DNA of 43,789 nt from Chloroflexota bacterium (GTDB taxonomy: Bacteria; Chloroflexota; Dehalococcoidia; Lucifugimonadales; Lucifugimonadaceae). Positions 1-9,391 of this stretch are shown in pieces. The DNA lies in the NCBI GenBank assembly GCA_013204555.1, contig JABMNO010000003.1:1-43789 (forward strand). Direction: 5' to 3'. How positions within the stretch are numbered: the first letter of the stretch is position 1; the number at the start of each line of letters is the position of its first letter. The translations under genes were made by a program, and so were the position numbers. Under the pieces are notes generated by a model. It ran no database searches and was not told the origin of the DNA. It was given only the letters and a program-made list of their open reading frames with translations.

Positions 1-7
1 CCGTACT

Positions 8-24
8 GCGGGCATCCTGCCCGC
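8..24. terminator. Possible terminator hairpin at left edge
   Basis: GCGGGC-ATCCT-GCCCGC is a perfect 6-bp stem with a 5-nt loop, followed by TCTTCGG. It may end a gene that lies left of the window. There is no real T-run, so the call is weak. Confidence 0.3.
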
Positions 25-668
25 TCTTCGGTGGCTCGATACCCGAATGCCACGCAGCGTGATCGGCAAAGATTGACGCCCGCTCTATTCATAGTCGGAA
101 CGCCAAAGGGCAATCGACTCGAAGACACCGGTGCGGTTCTTGGCAGTCTCGTGTGGAAAACAAAAAAACTTTAGGCACCGCGTGCATGCGGATGCCTCGA
201 TACGTCTGGACAGCCCCATCTGCCATGGAGGCACATAGCAACAGGAACCTAACCGAAGGTCAATTCAACGCGCCCATTTGTGCGGGCCGCCCCAGTGCCT
301 CATGTCATCCAGAGCGCAGCGATAGCGGAGTCGAAGGATCCGAAATCTCCATCAACCGTGAGAGGCACCATCTAGTCACTCACACCACATCAACCTCCCC
401 ATCACTTTGACCGCTTCAGATCTTTCCGCAACGGCCCAAAACCGCATCCGGCCAGGATGACATCAAGGGGGTGTCGCCATCGTGATACACGCCTCCAGCC
501 CGTAACCGCCCCCAATCCACATGTTGTCAAAGTTTTGTGAATGTTTAACGAATTGGCCGTCAAGGACCGGCCTCCTCCAGGGTGAATCATCATTTCAGGT
601 AGTTCATAACGCCGCCGGTCAACAGCAACAAAGCAAGCCGGTAGACGTGACGAAGTTGGAGGACTGAG
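25..668. other. Intergenic region without a convincing gene
   Basis: About 640 bases upstream of the coiled-coil lipoprotein gene. The short open frames here have no family resemblance; one of them simply reads through the interspersed repeat at 304-341. The stretch presumably holds the promoter of the 669 gene, whose ribosome-binding site GGAGG lies about 8 bases before the ATG. I see no RNA gene. Confidence 0.5.
304..341. repeat. Short interspersed repeat-like sequence
   Basis: The segment from GTCATCC to GGATCC, with GAGCGCAGCG and GGAGTCGAAGG inside, resembles the short intergenic 'GTCATnC-GAGCGnAGCGnAGG-ATC' type repeat common in many bacterial genomes. Only one copy lies in this window, so repetitiveness is inferred from memory of such sequences. 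Confidence 0.35.
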
Positions 669-3173
669 ATGAACAAGACACTAGTAAACCGCACACGCCG
701 AGCACGTTACATCCGCTTGTTTGGGCCACTCTTGCTGGGACTAATGCTCCTGGCAGCCACGGCCTGTGAAGCCCTGGCGACCGAAACCGCGCGAGGTGCG
801 ATCGAGTCCGGCCGGGAAATGAGAGCACTGGAAGCGACCGAAGTTCGCCCCCTTGAGGATGAGCTTCAACAGCTATATGACGATGAGATCTTCCCCCGGG
901 AGGCTCAAGTACAAGAGCTCTACAACGAAGAGCAGACCATTCAGGACACCGTGATTCGGCCAATGTGGGAATCGCAGAGCGACCCGTGGGCGCCGGGTGG
1001 CGAAGCAAATGTTGCACAGCGCGAATTTGACGCACGATTCCAGGCGATTGGTGATCAGTATCGCGATCTGGAACTCCAGCAGCGCGAACTGGATGACGGT
1101 AACAACAACGGTTCAAACGACCCGTGGCAGTCGCCTGAGATTCGTGAGCTTGAAGATGCACGACACGATCTCCAACGTGAGCTGGATGACCTGTACCGCA
1201 CGGGCCGACGACCTATCGACGACCTCTATGACGAGATCAACGATCTGAATAACGTAGCCAATGAGTCAGACTCAGGAGCTAATGACCGGGTCCGAGAAAT
1301 TGAGCAACAGATAGAAGATCTGTACCGGGAGTCTGATGATCGTTTTCGGAACATTGATGATGAGGCCGCCGAAATAAACGATGAGCTAAACCGGGTCAAT
1401 GACGAACTGAACGATCTCTACACATGGGGTCGCAACGACATCGACAACCTCCGGCGGGAGATCGAAGACGAAGAGCGCAACTCAGGCGACTCGAACAACG
1501 ACCGCGAGAACATCGAGAACCAGATCAACGATCTTCAGTCTCAGATTCAATTCCTTGAGGACGAGCGAAACCGAATCGTTGGTGGTCTGTGGGAAGCGGT
1601 AAACGCAGTCGAGAACGACCGCAATTCAGTGCTGAGCGATATTGAGAACGAGATTGCCAACGTTGAAGCTGAGTTGGATGCTCTACGTAACGTCAACTCA
1701 AACCCCGTATTCGATAACGGCAACGCCGAGATCGAAACGGCTATTGCCGAGCTTCAGGCTGCCATCGAAGTCGAAATCGATGCCTGGAACGCCACAGATG
1801 TAGATGCCAACGACCGAATCACTGCACTGGTCGCTGACGAGGAAGCTGACGTGGCCATCCTTGTGGCCAAAATCGCAGTACTGATCGTTGATCTCGCCGC
1901 GGTTGACGACGGCACGGCATCCTCATCTGAGGCAGTAGCCGCAATTCAGAGTGAACTAACAGATATCGAGGCTGAAGTCGTCGCGATTCACGCCGACGCT
2001 GATGCAGCGGTTGAAGCGATAAACGCAGATCGAGATGCCGCGGTTGAAAGTCACAGTTTGCGTGTGAGTGACCTCGAAGACCAGATAGCGGAATTGAAAG
2101 CTCAACTAGACACCACACTTGATGACCCAATTGACGTAGACCCCGTTCTGGTCGCTGAGCTAGAAGCTCGCCTGAACGATCTGCGGAGCCAGCGGGACGT
2201 AGAGTCTGGACGCTTCGAAAATTGGATCAATGGCCTGCAAAGTGATGCTCAGAACGAGGAAAACTTCTGGAATGACCAGATTCAGAACGTAGAGGACGAG
2301 TTGGGCGATCTCCACAACCAGCTTGACGGTGCCTCAGACCACGACGATTCCAGACTGCAGGACCTGTACGACCAGGTCGACAAGATGGAGACCCGGTACC
2401 AGAACACAGTTCGTGAGTTGGAAGAGCGTCGACGAGACCTGGAAGACGAAATCAACGACACCTACTCGCAGGACCCGTCACAGGACATCAACCAGCAGAT
2501 CGAAGACCTCTACCGTGAGATTGACCGAATCTGGGACGAGTACAACGACAACAATGACGTTGACTACGACCTGATTGACCAGATGAACGACCGTGCCCGG
2601 GACATGGAAGACGAGTTGAACGACCGGACACGAGAGCTTGAAGAGCAGGTCTGGGCGATGGACGACCAACTCCAGGACCTGTACGGGAACGCCGAGATCG
2701 TAAATCGTGAGCACCAGGACGAGATGGAGACTGCATACCGCGAGCTCCAGGACAGACGATACGAGCTCGATGACCTGAACTTCGCAATCCAGACTGAGAT
2801 GGATGAGTTCTTCAAGAGCTTTGACGGCAACAACAACGCCATCGAAGAAGAAGTTCGGAAGATCGAGACCGAACTGCTGACCCCGATCAGGGCACAGATC
2901 CGAGACCTTGAGTCTGAGATCAATGAACTACATGGTCAGGCTCGAGACCTGGAGAACCAGATCAGAGACGCCCGCCGAGTAGTTGAAGAGAAGCAGCGAG
3001 AAGTTGAGGATCAGGTGTTCGACCTGCTTGAAGAGGCCGTCACTTCCGCCTCTGGGACTGACACCGTGGTCGACGAGCCTACGGTTGAGCCCACCACAGT
3101 AGTCGAAGAGCCCACGGCGGTTCCAACGACAGAGCCAACCGTTGAGCCGACGGCAGTAGGAGCAGGCGCATAA
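669..3173 (+). CDS. Large coiled-coil surface lipoprotein, function unknown
   Basis: An 834-residue protein I cannot assign to a named family. Residues 1-33 form a basic then hydrophobic signal ending in Ala-Thr-Ala-Cys (C33), lipobox-like. Most of the rest is highly charged, Asp/Glu/Asn/Gln/Arg-rich heptad sequence, strongly coiled-coil, in which short units such as IEDLYRE, ELNDLY and ELDDLYR recur through both halves. A central stretch (about 345-480) is richer in Ala, Val and Ile. The last 45 residues are a Thr/Val/Pro/Glu tail (repeated VEPT, EPTA), like a surface linker; there is no C-terminal membrane helix. The start is supported by GGAGG just upstream. It stands alone, with hairpins downstream. 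An elongated, membrane-anchored fibre or spacer is a reasonable guess only. Confidence 0.85.
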   Translation: MNKTLVNRTRRARYIRLFGPLLLGLMLLAATACEALATETARGAIESGREMRALEATEVRPLEDELQQLYDDEIFPREAQVQELYNEEQTIQDTVIRPMWESQSDPWAPGGEANVAQREFDARFQAIGDQYRDLELQQRELDDGNNNGSNDPWQSPEIRELEDARHDLQRELDDLYRTGRRPIDDLYDEINDLNNVANESDSGANDRVREIEQQIEDLYRESDDRFRNIDDEAAEINDELNRVNDELNDLYTWGRNDIDNLRREIEDEERNSGDSNNDRENIENQINDLQSQIQFLEDERNRIVGGLWEAVNAVENDRNSVLSDIENEIANVEAELDALRNVNSNPVFDNGNAEIETAIAELQAAIEVEIDAWNATDVDANDRITALVADEEADVAILVAKIAVLIVDLAAVDDGTASSSEAVAAIQSELTDIEAEVVAIHADADAAVEAINADRDAAVESHSLRVSDLEDQIAELKAQLDTTLDDPIDVDPVLVAELEARLNDLRSQRDVESGRFENWINGLQSDAQNEENFWNDQIQNVEDELGDLHNQLDGASDHDDSRLQDLYDQVDKMETRYQNTVRELEERRRDLEDEINDTYSQDPSQDINQQIEDLYREIDRIWDEYNDNNDVDYDLIDQMNDRARDMEDELNDRTRELEEQVWAMDDQLQDLYGNAEIVNREHQDEMETAYRELQDRRYELDDLNFAIQTEMDEFFKSFDGNNNAIEEEVRKIETELLTPIRAQIRDLESEINELHGQARDLENQIRDARRVVEEKQREVEDQVFDLLEEAVTSASGTDTVVDEPTVEPTTVVEEPTAVPTTEPTVEPTAVGAGA

Positions 3174-3187
3174 ACAACTACGTCATC

Positions 3188-3260
3188 GGTGGGATGAGGA
3201 GGTCCTCCCTCGCCCACTAACCCTCCCATGAAGCGGGCGTCGAGCAATCGGCGCCCGCTT
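3188..3260 (+). terminator. Two hairpins after the coiled-coil gene, probable terminator
   Basis: The first hairpin (3188-3217) pairs GTGGGATGAGGAGG with CCTCCCTCGCCCAC, imperfectly. The second (3231-3260) has a perfect 9-bp stem AAGCGGGCG / CGCCCGCTT around a 12-nt loop and is followed by TCCCTATTG. The T-run is poor, but the position after the 3173 stop fits a terminator. Confidence 0.5.
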
Positions 3261-3387
3261 TCCCTATTGTTGCGAGGCAGCGTCGAGTTAGATTTCTGCG
3301 GCCGTCGTCTGGTAGTACGCTTGTCTCGCAGTTTCAGCGGTCTGATCGGTATTCCGGTTGATGGATTTAGGCACGTGTCGGGGCCGA

Positions 3388-3404
3388 CGGTCGCTTAGCG
3401 ACCG
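3388..3404 (+). promoter_or_regulatory. Leader hairpin before the SDR gene
   Basis: CGGTCGC-TTA-GCGACCG is a perfect 7-bp stem with a 3-nt loop, 45 bases before the SDR start codon. It could be a leader structure or an extra terminator for the upstream gene. No riboswitch class is recognised. Confidence 0.3.
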
Positions 3405-3449
3405 CCGTCAAGCCACGCTCAACGATTTTAAAAATGAGGAGTTCAAAAA

Positions 3450-4301
3450 GTGGGACAGTTCGACGGCAAAGTGGCGGTGGTGACGGGCGGGGCGCTAGGC
3501 ATTGGTGGGGCGACTTGCAGGAGACTGGCTGCCGATGGCGCAAGTGTGGTGATCGCTGACATCGCCGATGAAGCAGCGGAGGCCAACCGGCAGCGCATCA
3601 TCGAAGCTGGCGGCACGGCGATTGCTCTACACACCGATGTGGGTGTGACTGCCGACGTGGAAGGGATGATCCAGCGCGCGGTCGACGAGTACGGCCGACT
3701 GGACATACTTGTTCAAAACGCGTTTGGCGTTGGCTCGGAGTATCCCGGTATGAAGGGAAGCGCTGTCGACGTTGAGGAACCGGCGTGGGATCGCGGAATG
3801 TCTGTGCTCATGAAGGCGCTGTATCTCGGCGCAAAATACGCCGTGCCTGAGATGGAGAAGACGGGTGATGGCGGGAGCATCATCAACATTGCGTCAGTTC
3901 ATTCATTCCTGATGATCAAAGAGAACTTGATCTACGAAGCAGGGAAGTCAGCCGTCGTAGGAATGACGCGTCAGATGGCGCTCGATTTTGGTCCAAAGAA
4001 GATTCGGGTCAACGCCATCTGCCCCGGATGGATTGTCACCGAGGCAGGGCAGGAGATGGTAGACAAGAATCCGGAGTTCTACGACTACGCGACGACCCAG
4101 TACCCGATTGGTCGCGCAGGTGTGCCGGATGATATTGCGGAGTCCATCGCATTTCTCTGTTCAGACAAGGCCGGGTTCATCACGGGGCATCCGCTCGTCG
4201 TTGACGGCGGTCTCTCAATCCAACTGCAGGACTCATTCGGCCAGGCGCAGACCCGATACGGCCAAGCCCATCCAGAACTCGATTTAGGGCAGTATTTTTA
4301 A
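3450..4301 (+). CDS. Short-chain dehydrogenase/reductase
   Basis: A 283-residue classical SDR, an NAD(P)-dependent oxidoreductase of unknown substrate. The cofactor motif TGGALGIG is at residues 12-19, the catalytic Ser at 149 (IAS), and Tyr162-x3-Lys166 is the active-site pair. The usual NNAG reads VQNA here. The C-terminal end (TGHPLVVDGGLS) is typical of the family. The start is GTG, supported by GAGGAG about 9 bases upstream. The gene ends 6 bases from the stop of the convergent mgdA-like gene, so the two transcription units meet with almost no spacer. Whether it serves the methylamine locus or something else cannot be told. Confidence 0.9.
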   Translation: MGQFDGKVAVVTGGALGIGGATCRRLAADGASVVIADIADEAAEANRQRIIEAGGTAIALHTDVGVTADVEGMIQRAVDEYGRLDILVQNAFGVGSEYPGMKGSAVDVEEPAWDRGMSVLMKALYLGAKYAVPEMEKTGDGGSIINIASVHSFLMIKENLIYEAGKSAVVGMTRQMALDFGPKKIRVNAICPGWIVTEAGQEMVDKNPEFYDYATTQYPIGRAGVPDDIAESIAFLCSDKAGFITGHPLVVDGGLSIQLQDSFGQAQTRYGQAHPELDLGQYF

Positions 4302-4307
4302 CCCCGC

Positions 4308-5525
4308 CTAGTGAACCGCCGCGGCCGGGGCTGCGGCGCGTTCGTTGACCAATTCGCCTCGTGAGAATCTGCGCAAATTGAACGGTCGGATCAGGTCGGG
4401 TGTTTTGCCCGTGTCGATCAACTCTGCCATCGTGTAGCCACCAATCGGACCGGCCTTGAATCCCCAGGTGCCCCATCCGCAGGAAAGCAGGAATCCCGGT
4501 AGACCATCCACCTCGCCCATAATGGGGGCGTAGTCCGGGCTCATGTCGCATAGCCCCGCCCACTGGCGCATTACGTTCACGCCCCGCAGGAACGGGAACA
4601 GCTCAAGCATGTTCGCCGCCAACTCCTCAAGCGTGTGGAGCGTGGAACGCTGACTGTAGCTTGAATACGGATCAACGCCGCCTCCCACGACCACCTCGCC
4701 GCGGTCGGTCTGGTAGACGTATACATGCAGGTTCGCCGATGAAACCGATCGGTCTATGAATGGCTTTAGCGGCTCGGTAACGAACGCTTGCAACGGATGG
4801 GTTATCAGCGGCAGTTTCATATCCACCATTCGAGCGATGTTGGAACTCCATCCAGCTGTAGCGCTCATAACAATATCTGCGCTAATGCGGCGATCCCCAA
4901 CGTCCACCCCAACCACGCTCCCATTCTCACGCACGATTCCCGTGACATCGGTGAATGGATGAATCTCTACGCCCTGACGATCAGCGCCGCGCCCGTACCC
5001 CCACACAACTGCATCGTGCCTGATAACGCCCGCTGATGACTGATATAGCGCACCCATCACCGGCAATGGCTTGCCAACCCGGAGATCAATTGCTGGTACG
5101 AGCTCTTTGATCTCAGATGGACCAATCATTCGACTGTCCACGCCCAGTAGCTTGTTGACACCGGTGCGCATGCGTAGCCCGTAGACCGCCGACTCGCTGT
5201 GGCCGAGATCGAGTCGGCCAGACTGGTCAAACAGGAGGTTGAAATCTAGCTCTTGAGCCAGGTCCTCGTACAGACTCAGGCTCTCACGGAAGAAGGGGAT
5301 GCCTTCCCGCGTCAGATAGTTGGCCCGGATGATGGCAGTATTCCGTCCACTGGCGCCACCTCCAACGTATCCCTTGTCCAGCACTGCTACGTTGGTGATT
5401 CCGCGCTTGGCGAGATAGTAGGCGGTCGACAATCCATGAATTCCGGCGCCGATGATGACGACGTCATATCGGTCTTTGAGTTCATGCGTTGACCACATCG
5501 AATTTGGCGTTAGAAGTTGCCTCAT
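4308..5525 (-). CDS. mgdA: N-methylglutamate dehydrogenase beta-like subunit (SoxB/MgdA type)
   Basis: A 405-residue FAD/FMN oxidoreductase of the DAO family, matching the beta subunit of heterotetrameric sarcosine oxidase. The dinucleotide motif IGAGIHG is at 25-31. GVIRHDAVVWGY (His170) lies where the sarcosine oxidase beta subunit binds FMN covalently (His173 in the known enzyme, from memory). This is the subunit that oxidises the secondary amine. Its ATG overlaps the TGA of the gamma-subunit gene (ATGA), so it is translationally coupled as the last gene of the eight-gene operon. With synthase and GmaS genes upstream, N-methylglutamate is the likely substrate; sarcosine is the alternative. 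Confidence 0.85.
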   Translation of the reverse strand: MRQLLTPNSMWSTHELKDRYDVVIIGAGIHGLSTAYYLAKRGITNVAVLDKGYVGGGASGRNTAIIRANYLTREGIPFFRESLSLYEDLAQELDFNLLFDQSGRLDLGHSESAVYGLRMRTGVNKLLGVDSRMIGPSEIKELVPAIDLRVGKPLPVMGALYQSSAGVIRHDAVVWGYGRGADRQGVEIHPFTDVTGIVRENGSVVGVDVGDRRISADIVMSATAGWSSNIARMVDMKLPLITHPLQAFVTEPLKPFIDRSVSSANLHVYVYQTDRGEVVVGGGVDPYSSYSQRSTLHTLEELAANMLELFPFLRGVNVMRQWAGLCDMSPDYAPIMGEVDGLPGFLLSCGWGTWGFKAGPIGGYTMAELIDTGKTPDLIRPFNLRRFSRGELVNERAAAPAAAVH

Positions 5526-6190
5526 ATTGAACTGTGCCTAATGATTTCTAACGCCTCAGTGCCAACCGGAGTTACGTCTCCTTGAGGGAGTGATTCGAGG
5601 GCCGTGTGCCAGGCATATTCGGCGAATTCACGAGATACAAGAAGCTCATAGGCCAGAGTGCTTCCGATGTCGATTCGCAGCAGCGTTCCGTGCACACCGG
5701 CGAACCCGGCCTGGATGCATGTGAGGTTTGGCGTCGTGCGATCACGCAGATCGATGTCCGTCATGGCTGCAAGGACATCGCGAGATTTCGGACCTGCGAT
5801 TTTGAGACTGGCTATTCCAGATGTGACATCGATCAAGTGGAGACCTGAAATCGCGTCGTCTGCGGATATCGCCCGCCAATCTCCAACGGCTTCCGCAGTG
5901 CCTATGACGAGCATCTGCTCATCCGTGAGCCTGGCCATAGTGGCTCCATCGCTCAGCGCCACGTTCCCTACAGCTGGAGCACCCTCAAGGCGACTCGATT
6001 TCACTCGCAGGACTGTTCGTCCAGTGATGTCGCAGATCCCGACTGCATCGCGTATTGCCAGTTCTTCCCGATCAGGGTCCCCGTATGAGACAGGCATCTG
6101 CCAGCCATCAATATCGCCTATCTGAGCATCCAGTGAGATGTGAGCGTGATGCAGCGGGCTGAGTCGGGCGGGGGAGTGGCCACTGATCAT
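5522..6190 (-). CDS. mgdD: N-methylglutamate dehydrogenase gamma-like subunit (SoxG/MgdD type)
   Basis: A 222-residue protein with the weak GcvT-like fold of sarcosine oxidase gamma subunits (SPLHHAHISLDAQ near the start, later EICRHSSI-like ending EIIRHSSI). A longer frame begins at 6250, but those codons lie inside the alpha-subunit gene; the ATG at 6190 sits in an ATGA overlap with the alpha stop codon and is preferred. Its own stop overlaps the mgdA start in the same way. The gamma subunit is structural, closing the folate side of the complex. The family is poorly conserved, so the call leans on position. Confidence 0.75.
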   Translation of the reverse strand: MISGHSPARLSPLHHAHISLDAQIGDIDGWQMPVSYGDPDREELAIRDAVGICDITGRTVLRVKSSRLEGAPAVGNVALSDGATMARLTDEQMLVIGTAEAVGDWRAISADDAISGLHLIDVTSGIASLKIAGPKSRDVLAAMTDIDLRDRTTPNLTCIQAGFAGVHGTLLRIDIGSTLAYELLVSREFAEYAWHTALESLPQGDVTPVGTEALEIIRHSSI

Positions 6191-9081
6191 GCTCGCAGCC
6201 TCGATCCTTCTGGATCGTATATTGGCTCGGTGATCACGGTTGCGGGCCACTCATTGCGTCCACTCTGAATAAATATGCGGGTTCCGTCTTCGGCCATCTC
6301 AATTGGGACCCATGCCAGCCCGAACCCGACGCCACGAGTTGGACTGAACCGGGAACTCGTTACCCGTCCCACGGGTTGACCATTGGTAACTATGGAAAGG
6401 CCATCCTCAGGCACGAATCCATCATCCGCGATGAATCCAACCAACGACTGCTTGCTCTCGCGGTCTCGGGTCGCTGCGATGCCAGCGCGTCCAATGAAAT
6501 CGGGCTTATCGAAGCGCACCGCCCACCGCATTCCGGCGTCGAGCGGGTCGGTCACGGCGTCCGTGTCCTGGTTGACGATGATGTGGCCTTTTTCCAGCCG
6601 CAGTATGCGCTGAGCCTCAAGACCAAACGGTGAGATGCCGTACTCGGAGCCGGCTTCCATCACAGTGTTCCACAGATGCTCTGCATACTCGGCCGGGAAA
6701 TGGACCTCCCATCCTGTTTCGCCGACGAATCCAATTCTCAGGAAGATAGATGGAACGCCTGCAACTTCGCCTGTCGCTGATCGCATGTAATCGAACGCCT
6801 TCGGTGACAAGTCCACGTCAGTCAGCTTTGCCAGCGTTTCGCGAGCCCGTGGTCCGGCGACGTTGATCGCGCCCCACGCTGCGGTCACGTTTGTGACGTA
6901 GACATCCATCCCGGTGCCAGCCATCCACCAGTTGAACCAATCTTCGATGGCATCGACGTTTCCGGTTGTCGTCGTGACGAAGTAATGGTCATCGGCCATG
7001 CGAGTGACCGTGCCGTCGTCCATGATCGAACCTGCTTCGGAGCAGAGAAGCCCGTACCTGATGTGCCCCTCGCGCAAGTTAGAGAATCGATGCGTGTAAA
7101 CGCGATCAAGCAGCTTCCCCGCATCTGGCCCGCGAATGTCCAACTTGCCCAGTGTGCTCACATCAATGATGCCAACACGCTCTCGAACCGCCAGCACCTC
7201 ATCCTGAGGTGAACCGTAGTTGTGAGGCCGCAGCCACGGGCCGAGCTCGACGATCTCCGCTCCAAGTTGCTCATGAACATAGTGCAGTGGAGATCGCTTG
7301 CGGGGCATGTGGTTCTGCCCGGCCAGTGTGCCAAGTGCGACGGGCTGCGCCGGAGGGCGCGATGTGGTCGCTCCCGCATCTTTTACACTCAACCCCAGAT
7401 TGAGCGCAGCGACTTCAACGAACGCCTTGTGGCACATCTTGCCCTGACATGGGCCCATCGTGGACGTCGTATATCTCTTCAGAGTCTGAACGTCTCCAAA
7501 TCCCTCTTCCACGGCGACAGCGATATCTTTTGTCGAAACGTCCTCACAGAAACATACGAACGTTTTCTTCGTCTGCGTTATCGGAGATGCTGAAGATTCC
7601 GCACTACTTGTGGTGGGTGACTTGAACACGGACAACTCGGCTTCAATCGCGGGCAAGTCGTCTGGAACGCCAAATCCAACTTTGGCGGCGGCTCGTTTGC
7701 CTGCAAGTCCGGCCTGCGACAGTAGGGCGCCGAGATCGTGCACGCCTCCGACGCCGCCTGCGATTGTCACGTTCTCAGGCACACCGGATCTGACTATTCC
7801 ATCATGATCGACTCCGGCAGAACTCGATTGCAGCAGTAGACCGCTCGCTCCCTGCCACGCGCCAGACATGCAGATGAGATCGCATTCGATGTTGCGTGTC
7901 TCTCCGTTTGCTGAAGTCGTCGCAATCGACTTGACGCGCTTAGTCCCTTGAGCCGAGTTGATGGTCTGCCCTGCAAGCACTTCGATTCCAGCTGTGCGAA
8001 CCAGGGTCAGGAGATCGCTATCTGGTACCACACGACTGTCCAATATGGCGGAGACCACGATTCCTGCGTCCGACAGGTTGAGCGCCGCCCAGTAGCCAGA
8101 GTCGTCATTTGTCGTCACGATTGCGGTTTTTCCAGGGGAGATTCCCCAGAGGCGAGCCAGCCGAAGTGCTCCGCTCGCTAGCATCACGCCGGGAAGGTCG
8201 TTGTTATGGAACTGATGCGGCACTTCAAACGCGCCCGTAGCCATTACGACATGAGTTGCCCGAAGATTCAGGGAATCACGGCCTGTCTGTATCGCCAGCA
8301 AATTGTCCTGGTACATCCCGAATGCAGATGAGCTGCTGAGGACGGAGATCCGCTGGTGGCCGAGAACCCGTTCTCGCAATTCGGCAGCGATCTCGTGGCC
8401 GGTCGTTGTGCTAAGACCCAGGCCGTCGGGAACGTCGAAATATTCTCGGATATCAGTGAGCAAATGACCCCCTGGCAAGGTCTGATCGTCTATTAGAGTG
8501 ACGTCAGCGCCAGAATCCGCTGCAGCCGATGCGGCCAACATGCCCGCCGGTCCACCGCCGATGACTGCCACATCGGTGTGGCGGTTCGTGTGATTCGACG
8601 TTGGTCCACCATCCGAGTCGACATCGATGCTTCCCAGACCAGCTACTCGCCTGACTATTGGGCGTGCGAGTTCCCAGAGGAATTTCGGCTTATGGAGGGC
8701 CTTGTAGTAAAAGCCGACGGGGAGGAATCGGTCGAGCCTGTCGAGAACGGAAACGAAATCACGCTCGGTTGATGGCCATGCATTTTGCGTTATGACTTGC
8801 ATTCCATCACGTACGGATGCAGTACATGCACGCACATTCGGTGTGCCATCAACCGTCATCAGGCAGTTGGGGCATCGACCGGCAACGCAAAGTAACCCGC
8901 GTGGCCGGTGATACTTAAAGCTGCGGCTGTGGATCTCCACTCCGGCGGCGCTCAGCGCGGACGAAACTGTGTCGCCTTCATAGGCCTCAATCTTCCGGCC
9001 TTCGAATTCAAAGTGGATGGGCCGGGAGCGATCTACAAGCTCCTGCGGTGCAGCAGACAAACGTTTATTTGGGCGACTCAT
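6187..9081 (-). CDS. mgdC: N-methylglutamate dehydrogenase alpha-like subunit with two Fe-S motifs (SoxA/MgdC type)
   Basis: 964 residues, the usual size for sarcosine oxidase alpha. Order of domains: an N-terminal ferredoxin-like domain (about 20-105) with C65-x4-C70-x2-C73-x12-C86; an NAD/FAD-binding region (IGGGPAGM near 175); a BFD-like segment near 510-550 with C-F-C and GPCQGKMC; and a C-terminal GcvT-like folate-binding domain (about 600-960). The alpha subunit passes the one-carbon unit to tetrahydrofolate. In the oxygen-using sarcosine oxidase these Cys sets are, as I recall, largely lost; here all eight Cys are present, suggesting two [2Fe-2S] clusters and a dehydrogenase. The ATG overlaps the delta stop by 4 bases. 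Confidence 0.9.
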   Translation of the reverse strand: MSRPNKRLSAAPQELVDRSRPIHFEFEGRKIEAYEGDTVSSALSAAGVEIHSRSFKYHRPRGLLCVAGRCPNCLMTVDGTPNVRACTASVRDGMQVITQNAWPSTERDFVSVLDRLDRFLPVGFYYKALHKPKFLWELARPIVRRVAGLGSIDVDSDGGPTSNHTNRHTDVAVIGGGPAGMLAASAAADSGADVTLIDDQTLPGGHLLTDIREYFDVPDGLGLSTTTGHEIAAELRERVLGHQRISVLSSSSAFGMYQDNLLAIQTGRDSLNLRATHVVMATGAFEVPHQFHNNDLPGVMLASGALRLARLWGISPGKTAIVTTNDDSGYWAALNLSDAGIVVSAILDSRVVPDSDLLTLVRTAGIEVLAGQTINSAQGTKRVKSIATTSANGETRNIECDLICMSGAWQGASGLLLQSSSAGVDHDGIVRSGVPENVTIAGGVGGVHDLGALLSQAGLAGKRAAAKVGFGVPDDLPAIEAELSVFKSPTTSSAESSASPITQTKKTFVCFCEDVSTKDIAVAVEEGFGDVQTLKRYTTSTMGPCQGKMCHKAFVEVAALNLGLSVKDAGATTSRPPAQPVALGTLAGQNHMPRKRSPLHYVHEQLGAEIVELGPWLRPHNYGSPQDEVLAVRERVGIIDVSTLGKLDIRGPDAGKLLDRVYTHRFSNLREGHIRYGLLCSEAGSIMDDGTVTRMADDHYFVTTTTGNVDAIEDWFNWWMAGTGMDVYVTNVTAAWGAINVAGPRARETLAKLTDVDLSPKAFDYMRSATGEVAGVPSIFLRIGFVGETGWEVHFPAEYAEHLWNTVMEAGSEYGISPFGLEAQRILRLEKGHIIVNQDTDAVTDPLDAGMRWAVRFDKPDFIGRAGIAATRDRESKQSLVGFIADDGFVPEDGLSIVTNGQPVGRVTSSRFSPTRGVGFGLAWVPIEMAEDGTRIFIQSGRNEWPATVITEPIYDPEGSRLRA

Positions 9082-9353
9082 TGGCCGGTCCCCGTGACTG
9101 GCTCATCGGGCCAGTGGGTGCCAAGAACTTCGTTGGAATGAGTGTTCCGGGTGGCGATGAACCACTTCCGGCAGCCCATCGAATGGTTCCACCACTCGCG
9201 CTGCTCACCATCCATGTTTTCTTTGAAGTAGAGATACTCGGTCAGCTCTTCGTTCCCGGCGTCAGGCGCAGGACGCGTCAGAACCTCACCGCCAAATCGG
9301 AAATCGTAGACGTTGCGCGCCCCGCAGTTGGGGCAATTCAGGAGGAAGGCCAC
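9078..9353 (-). CDS. mgdB: N-methylglutamate dehydrogenase delta-like subunit (SoxD/MgdB type)
   Basis: A 91-residue zinc-binding subunit. The SoxD ligand pattern is complete: C7-P-N-C10 at the start, then WWNH57-SMG-C61-R. It starts at GTG (9353) with the AGCCGT run upstream and lies 38 bases after gmaS. It overlaps the alpha-subunit start by 4 bases. The gene order delta-alpha-gamma-beta differs from the beta-delta-alpha-gamma order familiar from soxBDAG/mgdABCD clusters. Confidence 0.88.
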   Translation of the reverse strand: MAFLLNCPNCGARNVYDFRFGGEVLTRPAPDAGNEELTEYLYFKENMDGEQREWWNHSMGCRKWFIATRNTHSNEVLGTHWPDEPVTGTGQ

Positions 9354-9391
9354 GGCTAAACCGCTTCAGGGGTTCTGGCTACCACAGTCGC

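Noticed and set aside
153..410. Open frame of 85 codons at the left
   Set aside because: It reads through the short interspersed repeat at 304-341 and has no ribosome site or family features.
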